Below, piece after piece: positions 61,297 to 64,000 of a stretch of DNA of 64,000 bases. Location: positions 1,488,001 through 1,552,000 of the forward strand of contig NZ_CP115671.1 of NCBI RefSeq assembly GCF_027886425.1, in the 5' to 3' direction. The DNA comes from Brevundimonas vesicularis (GTDB lineage: Bacteria > Pseudomonadota > Alphaproteobacteria > Caulobacterales > Caulobacteraceae). The notes under the pieces were generated by a model. It did not search any database. It was not told the origin of the DNA and worked only from the letters and a program-made list of their open reading frames with translations. Position 1 is the first letter of the stretch. Every line of letters begins with the position of its first letter. A program made the position numbers and the translations under genes.

Positions 61297-61857
61297 ATGA
61301 ACTTGATCCTGTTCGGACCGCCGGCGGCGGGCAAGGGCACCCAGGCCAAGCGGCTGGTGGAAGAGAAGGGCATGGTCCAGCTCTCCACCGGCGACATGCT
61401 GCGCGCGGCCATCGCCTCGGGCTCGGAGCTGGGGCTCAAGGTCAAGGACGTGCTGGCGCGCGGCGATCTGGTCACCGACGAGATCGTCATCGCCCTGATC
61501 GAAGATCGCCTGACGGAGGCCGAGGCCGCCGGCGGCGCCATCTTTGACGGCTTTCCCCGCACCGTGGCCCAGGCCGAGGCGCTGGACGAGATGCTGGCCA
61601 AGCGCGGTGTTCAGATCGACGCCGTCGTCCGCCTGAAGGTTGACGACGCCGCCCTGACCGAACGGATCGCCAAGCGCTTCGCCGAACAGGGCCGTCCAGA
61701 CGACAATCCCGAATCCTTCAAGGTCCGGCTCGAGGCCTATAACCGCAACACCGCGCCTCTGCTTCCCTACTATGAAGCCCAGGGTAAGTTGACCGAGGCC
61801 GACGGCATGGGGTCGATCGAGTCTGTCGCTAAGGCGATCGACGAGGCCCTGGCCTGA
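61297..61857 (+). CDS. adk: adenylate kinase
   Basis: This 186-residue enzyme interconverts ATP, ADP and AMP. The P-loop is FGPPAAGKGTQAKRL and the AMP site contains STGDMLRAAIASGSELGLKVKDVLARGDLVTDEI. GGAIFDGFPRTVAQAEAL follows. The LID domain is short (KRFAEQGRPDDNPESFKVRLEAYN), the lid-less form seen in alphaproteobacteria. It starts 37 bp after secY, in an operon with it. Confidence 0.97.
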   Translation: MNLILFGPPAAGKGTQAKRLVEEKGMVQLSTGDMLRAAIASGSELGLKVKDVLARGDLVTDEIVIALIEDRLTEAEAAGGAIFDGFPRTVAQAEALDEMLAKRGVQIDAVVRLKVDDAALTERIAKRFAEQGRPDDNPESFKVRLEAYNRNTAPLLPYYEAQGKLTEADGMGSIESVAKAIDEALA

Positions 61858-61884
61858 TTTGCGTTTTCGGGCGTTGATCGCCTG

Positions 61885-62616
61885 ATGACCGAATTAGACG
61901 ACCCCAAACCTGAGAAGACCCGCCTGCGTCGCTGGCGCATGGCGGGCATATTCGTCGCCGTCGCGGCCGCAGAAATCGGCTTGTTCCTTTGGCTGGGACA
62001 GGTGAGGGGGCCGACGCCGCCGCCCGTGGTCGAGCCGACGCCGTTCGAGGTCGTGCTCTACGATCTGCCGCCGCCGATTTCCAACGAACCCCCGGCGCCC
62101 GAAACCGGCGGCGGCGCGCCCGCTGCACCATCCGTCATTCACACGCCGCCGCCTCCGCCCAAGGAACGCCCCCGCGAAGTTCCCGCGCCTCCCGTCAAGG
62201 CGCCGGCGCCCGCGCCCGTCGTCGGGGTCGCGCCGGCGCCATCGCCGCAACCCGGCTTCGGCCAGGGCGGGCAGGGGACAGGCAGCGGATCCGGCGTCGG
62301 CTCTGGATCCGGCCCGGGCAGCGGCTCGACCGGACCGCGTCTGGTCACAGGTCCCACCATCGGCCAGATCCGAGCCAACCACCCGCCGGGCGCCCGCAGC
62401 CGTTACGGCCGGGTCGAACTGTCCTGCGTCATTCGCTTGGACAGCCGGCTAAACGGTTGCCGCGTCGTTCAAGAGACGCCCCCCGGCTTGGGCTTCGGCG
62501 CGGCCGGCTTGCAGGTGTCGGGCTATTTCCGCTTCCAGCCGCCAACCGAAGACGGTCGGCCGGTGGAGGGCCAGAGGGTAACGGTCGGCGTCGATTTCGG
62601 CCGCCCGCCACGCTGA
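61885..62616 (+). CDS. TonB-like energy transducer, proline-rich
   Basis: This 243-residue protein has a short cytoplasmic N-terminus and one membrane helix (MAGIFVAVAAAEIGLFLWLG, about residues 19-38). A long Pro/Ala-rich span (about 45-115), a Gly/Ser linker (about 120-150) and a TonB-type C-terminal domain (about 160-240) follow: SRYGRVELSCVIRLDSRLNGCRVVQETPPGLGFGAAGLQVSGYFRFQPPTEDGRPVEGQRV. It would span the periplasm and energise a receptor or act as a related coupling protein. It lies between adk and rpsM on the same strand, which is not a common site; the receptor is not in the window. A paired CV...GC could form a disulphide. Confidence 0.78.
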   Translation: MTELDDPKPEKTRLRRWRMAGIFVAVAAAEIGLFLWLGQVRGPTPPPVVEPTPFEVVLYDLPPPISNEPPAPETGGGAPAAPSVIHTPPPPPKERPREVPAPPVKAPAPAPVVGVAPAPSPQPGFGQGGQGTGSGSGVGSGSGPGSGSTGPRLVTGPTIGQIRANHPPGARSRYGRVELSCVIRLDSRLNGCRVVQETPPGLGFGAAGLQVSGYFRFQPPTEDGRPVEGQRVTVGVDFGRPPR

Positions 62617-62640
62617 AGCGGTGCCGCGCGGGAGCGGATG

Positions 62641-62668
62641 TTGACGCCCGGTGAATCATCTGTATAAG
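62641..62668 (+). promoter_or_regulatory. strong candidate promoter of rpsM-rpsK-rpoA
   Basis: TTGACG (62641-62646) and TATAAG (62663-62668) with a 16-bp spacer match the alphaproteobacterial housekeeping promoter very well. Transcription should begin near 62675, about 80 nt before rpsM. It begins 25 bp after the TonB-like gene. Confidence 0.7.
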
Positions 62669-62692
62669 GGCGCCTTCCCGCGAAGGGCGCCA

Positions 62693-62717
62693 CGCTCCTG
62701 GTTTGTTAACCGGAGCG
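62693..62717 (+). promoter_or_regulatory. hairpin in the rpsM leader
   Basis: CGCTCC-t-GGTT (62693-62703) pairs with AACC-GGAGCG (62708-62717) around TGTT, with one bulged T. It lies between the promoter and the rpsM start. The alpha operon leader is bound by S4 in E. coli, but rpsD is not in the window and this fold is not compared here. Confidence 0.5.
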
Positions 62718-62754
62718 TTTGTTGCGTCTGACTAACGCGTATCTGGAGAATTTC

Positions 62755-63123
62755 GTGGCCCGTATTGCTGGCGTCAACATCCCGACCAACAAGCGCGTAG
62801 AGATCGCGCTTCAGTATATCCATGGCATCGGTCCCGCCGCCGCCAAGGACATCACCGAAAAGGTGGGCATCGAGCCCGCTCGCCGGGTGAACCAGCTGAC
62901 GGACGCCGAAGTCCTGTCGATCCGCGAAACGATCGACAAGGATCACACCGTCGAGGGCGACCTGCGCCGCGAGACGTCGATGAACATCAAGCGTCTGATG
63001 GATCTGGCCTGCTACCGCGGCCTGCGTCACCGTAAGGGCCTGCCGGTCCGCGGTCAGCGCACTCACACGAACGCCCGCACCCGCAAGGGTCCCGCCAAGC
63101 CGATCGCCGGCAAGAAGAAGTAA
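62755..63123 (+). CDS. rpsM: 30S ribosomal protein S13, GTG start
   Basis: This 122-residue head protein contacts the subunit bridge. It has ARIAGVNIPTNKRVEIALQYIHGIGPAAAKDI and the C-terminal CYRGLRHRKGLPVRGQRTHTNARTRKGPAKPIAGKKK. The start is GTG at 62755, 6 bp after a GGAGAA ribosome-binding site; the open frame extends upstream without homology. rpsK follows after 9 bp. It is the first gene of the alpha operon. Confidence 0.98.
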   Translation: MARIAGVNIPTNKRVEIALQYIHGIGPAAAKDITEKVGIEPARRVNQLTDAEVLSIRETIDKDHTVEGDLRRETSMNIKRLMDLACYRGLRHRKGLPVRGQRTHTNARTRKGPAKPIAGKKK

Positions 63124-63132
63124 GACAGACAC

Positions 63133-63522
63133 ATGGCCAAGGAACCGGGTCGCGTAAAGAAGCGCGAGCGCAAGAACATCACCTCGGGCGTCGCCCACGT
63201 GAATGCTTCGTTCAACAACACCATGATCACGATCACCGATGCCCAGGGCAACGCGATCTCGTGGTCTTCGGCGGGTCACATGGGCTTCAAGGGTTCGCGT
63301 AAGTCGACCCCTTACGCCGCTCAGATGGCTGCGGAAGACGCTGGCAAGAAGGCCCAGGAACACGGCGTGAAGACGCTGGAAGTGAACGTCTCGGGTCCGG
63401 GCTCCGGCCGTGAATCGGCCCTGCGCGCGCTGCAGTCGGTCGGTCTGACGATCACGACCATCCGCGACGTCACGCCGATGCCGCACAATGGTTGCCGTCC
63501 GCCCAAGCGTCGTCGCGTCTAA
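63133..63522 (+). CDS. rpsK: 30S ribosomal protein S11
   Basis: This 129-residue platform protein has ITSGVAHVNASFNNTMITITDAQGNAISWSSAGHMGFKGSRKSTPYAAQMAAEDAGKKA and the end TTIRDVTPMPHNGCRPPKRRRV. It matches the family in length. rpoA follows after 93 bp. Confidence 0.98.
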   Translation: MAKEPGRVKKRERKNITSGVAHVNASFNNTMITITDAQGNAISWSSAGHMGFKGSRKSTPYAAQMAAEDAGKKAQEHGVKTLEVNVSGPGSGRESALRALQSVGLTITTIRDVTPMPHNGCRPPKRRRV

Positions 63523-63615
63523 GCGATAGCGTTCTAAGGCACCCCCAATCTCCGTCCGCTCCATCATGGCCTCGTCGACAAGGCCGGAGCAGGCGAAACC
63601 CGTTCGAGGGACAAA

Positions 63616-64000
63616 ATGATCGAAAGAAACTGGCAAGAGCTGATCCGTCCCGAGAAGCCGCAGATCGAGATCGGTTCCGACGCCCAGCGCAAGGCGCGCC
63701 TGGTGGCCGAACCCCTCGAGCGTGGCTTCGGCGTGACGCTCGGCAACGCGCTCCGTCGCGTTCTGCTGTCCTCGCTGCAAGGCGCGGCCGTCACGGCCAT
63801 CCAGATCGACGGCGTCGTTCATGAATTCTCGTCGCTGGAAGGCGTGCGCGAAGACGTGGTCGACATCGTCCTGAACATCAAGCAACTGGCGCTGCGCATG
63901 CACGCCGAAGGCCCCAAGCGCATGACCTTGCGCGCCACGGGCCCCGGTCCGGTGACGGCCGGCCAGATCGACGTGCCGGCGGACATCGAGGTTCTGAACC
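63616..64000 (+). CDS. rpoA: RNA polymerase alpha subunit, cut by right window edge
   Basis: The first 128 residues of the alpha subunit are present. They begin MIERNWQELIRPEKPQIEIG and continue with ERGFGVTLGNALRRVLLSSLQGAAVTAIQIDGVVHEFSSLEGVREDVVDIVLNIKQLALRM. These belong to the N-terminal dimerisation domain that binds beta and beta'. The C-terminal domain lies outside. It is in the normal alpha-operon position after rpsK. Confidence 0.97.
   Translation, partial: MIERNWQELIRPEKPQIEIGSDAQRKARLVAEPLERGFGVTLGNALRRVLLSSLQGAAVTAIQIDGVVHEFSSLEGVREDVVDIVLNIKQLALRMHAEGPKRMTLRATGPGPVTAGQIDVPADIEVLN

Overview
This 64 kb, high-GC window comes from a chromosome of an alphaproteobacterium. The best guess is Caulobacterales, probably Brevundimonas or a close relative. 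That assignment is inferred from the HdaA homologue, the Caulobacter-type promoters (TTGAC-like -35 boxes with TATAAG- or GCATAAGC-like -10 boxes), the many M61 and S10 secreted peptidases, and the tRNA-Trp-secE-nusG-rplKA arrangement. No database search was possible. The window holds most of the translation and transcription core of the genome. It has no rRNA, insertion sequence, prophage or CRISPR array.

Region by region. 1-11.5 kb holds housekeeping genes: purN (cut by the left edge) and purM, with a secreted S10 carboxypeptidase between them; rnd; a ppk1-ppx polyphosphate operon followed by hdaA; a YciI protein; and aspS. 11.6-15.8 kb holds a tiny lipoprotein, a CorC/HlyC-type membrane protein, tRNA-Trp, secE, nusG, rplK and rplA. 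15.8-19.2 kb is an accessory block (SDR-like reductase with a divergent HxlR regulator, AI-2E-type permease, Nudix, DUF2059). 19.5-20.5 kb is rplJ-rplL. 20.6-27.7 kb is a second accessory block (PHB-depolymerase-like esterase, DJ-1-like protein, two tandem M61 peptidases, an HTH protein, an FKBP lipoprotein). 28.1-36.5 kb is rpoB-rpoC. 36.6-37.6 kb holds two membrane proteins of unknown function. 38.0-42.4 kb is the str operon (rpsL, rpsG, fusA, tuf). 42.6-49.6 kb is a third accessory block (type-B carboxylesterase, L,D-transpeptidase, 53-residue acidic protein, CelD/FemAB-type acyltransferase plus JmjC/cupin protein, GIN-domain protein, beta-barrel outer-membrane protein). 50.1-64 kb is the S10-spc-alpha series (rpsJ to rplO, secY, adk, a TonB-like gene, rpsM, rpsK, rpoA), with rpoA cut by the right edge.

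The layout looks like the ancestral rplKAJL-rpoBC-str-S10-spc-alpha supercluster, opened at several junctions by envelope and stress genes. Each ribosomal segment that follows a break starts with a structured leader, and several have recognisable promoters. The likely regulatory elements are an L1-operator mimic before rplK, a promoter plus terminator-type hairpin before rpsL, a 31-nt palindrome before fusA, a promoter and palindrome before rpsJ, and a strong promoter plus hairpin before rpsM. Intergenic hairpins related to TCTCCTCCCC recur at gene ends.

No wholly new multi-gene system stands out. The most interesting candidates are the structured leaders, the acyltransferase plus JmjC-type pair at 45.6-47.7 kb, and three genes encoding proteins of 43-53 residues.
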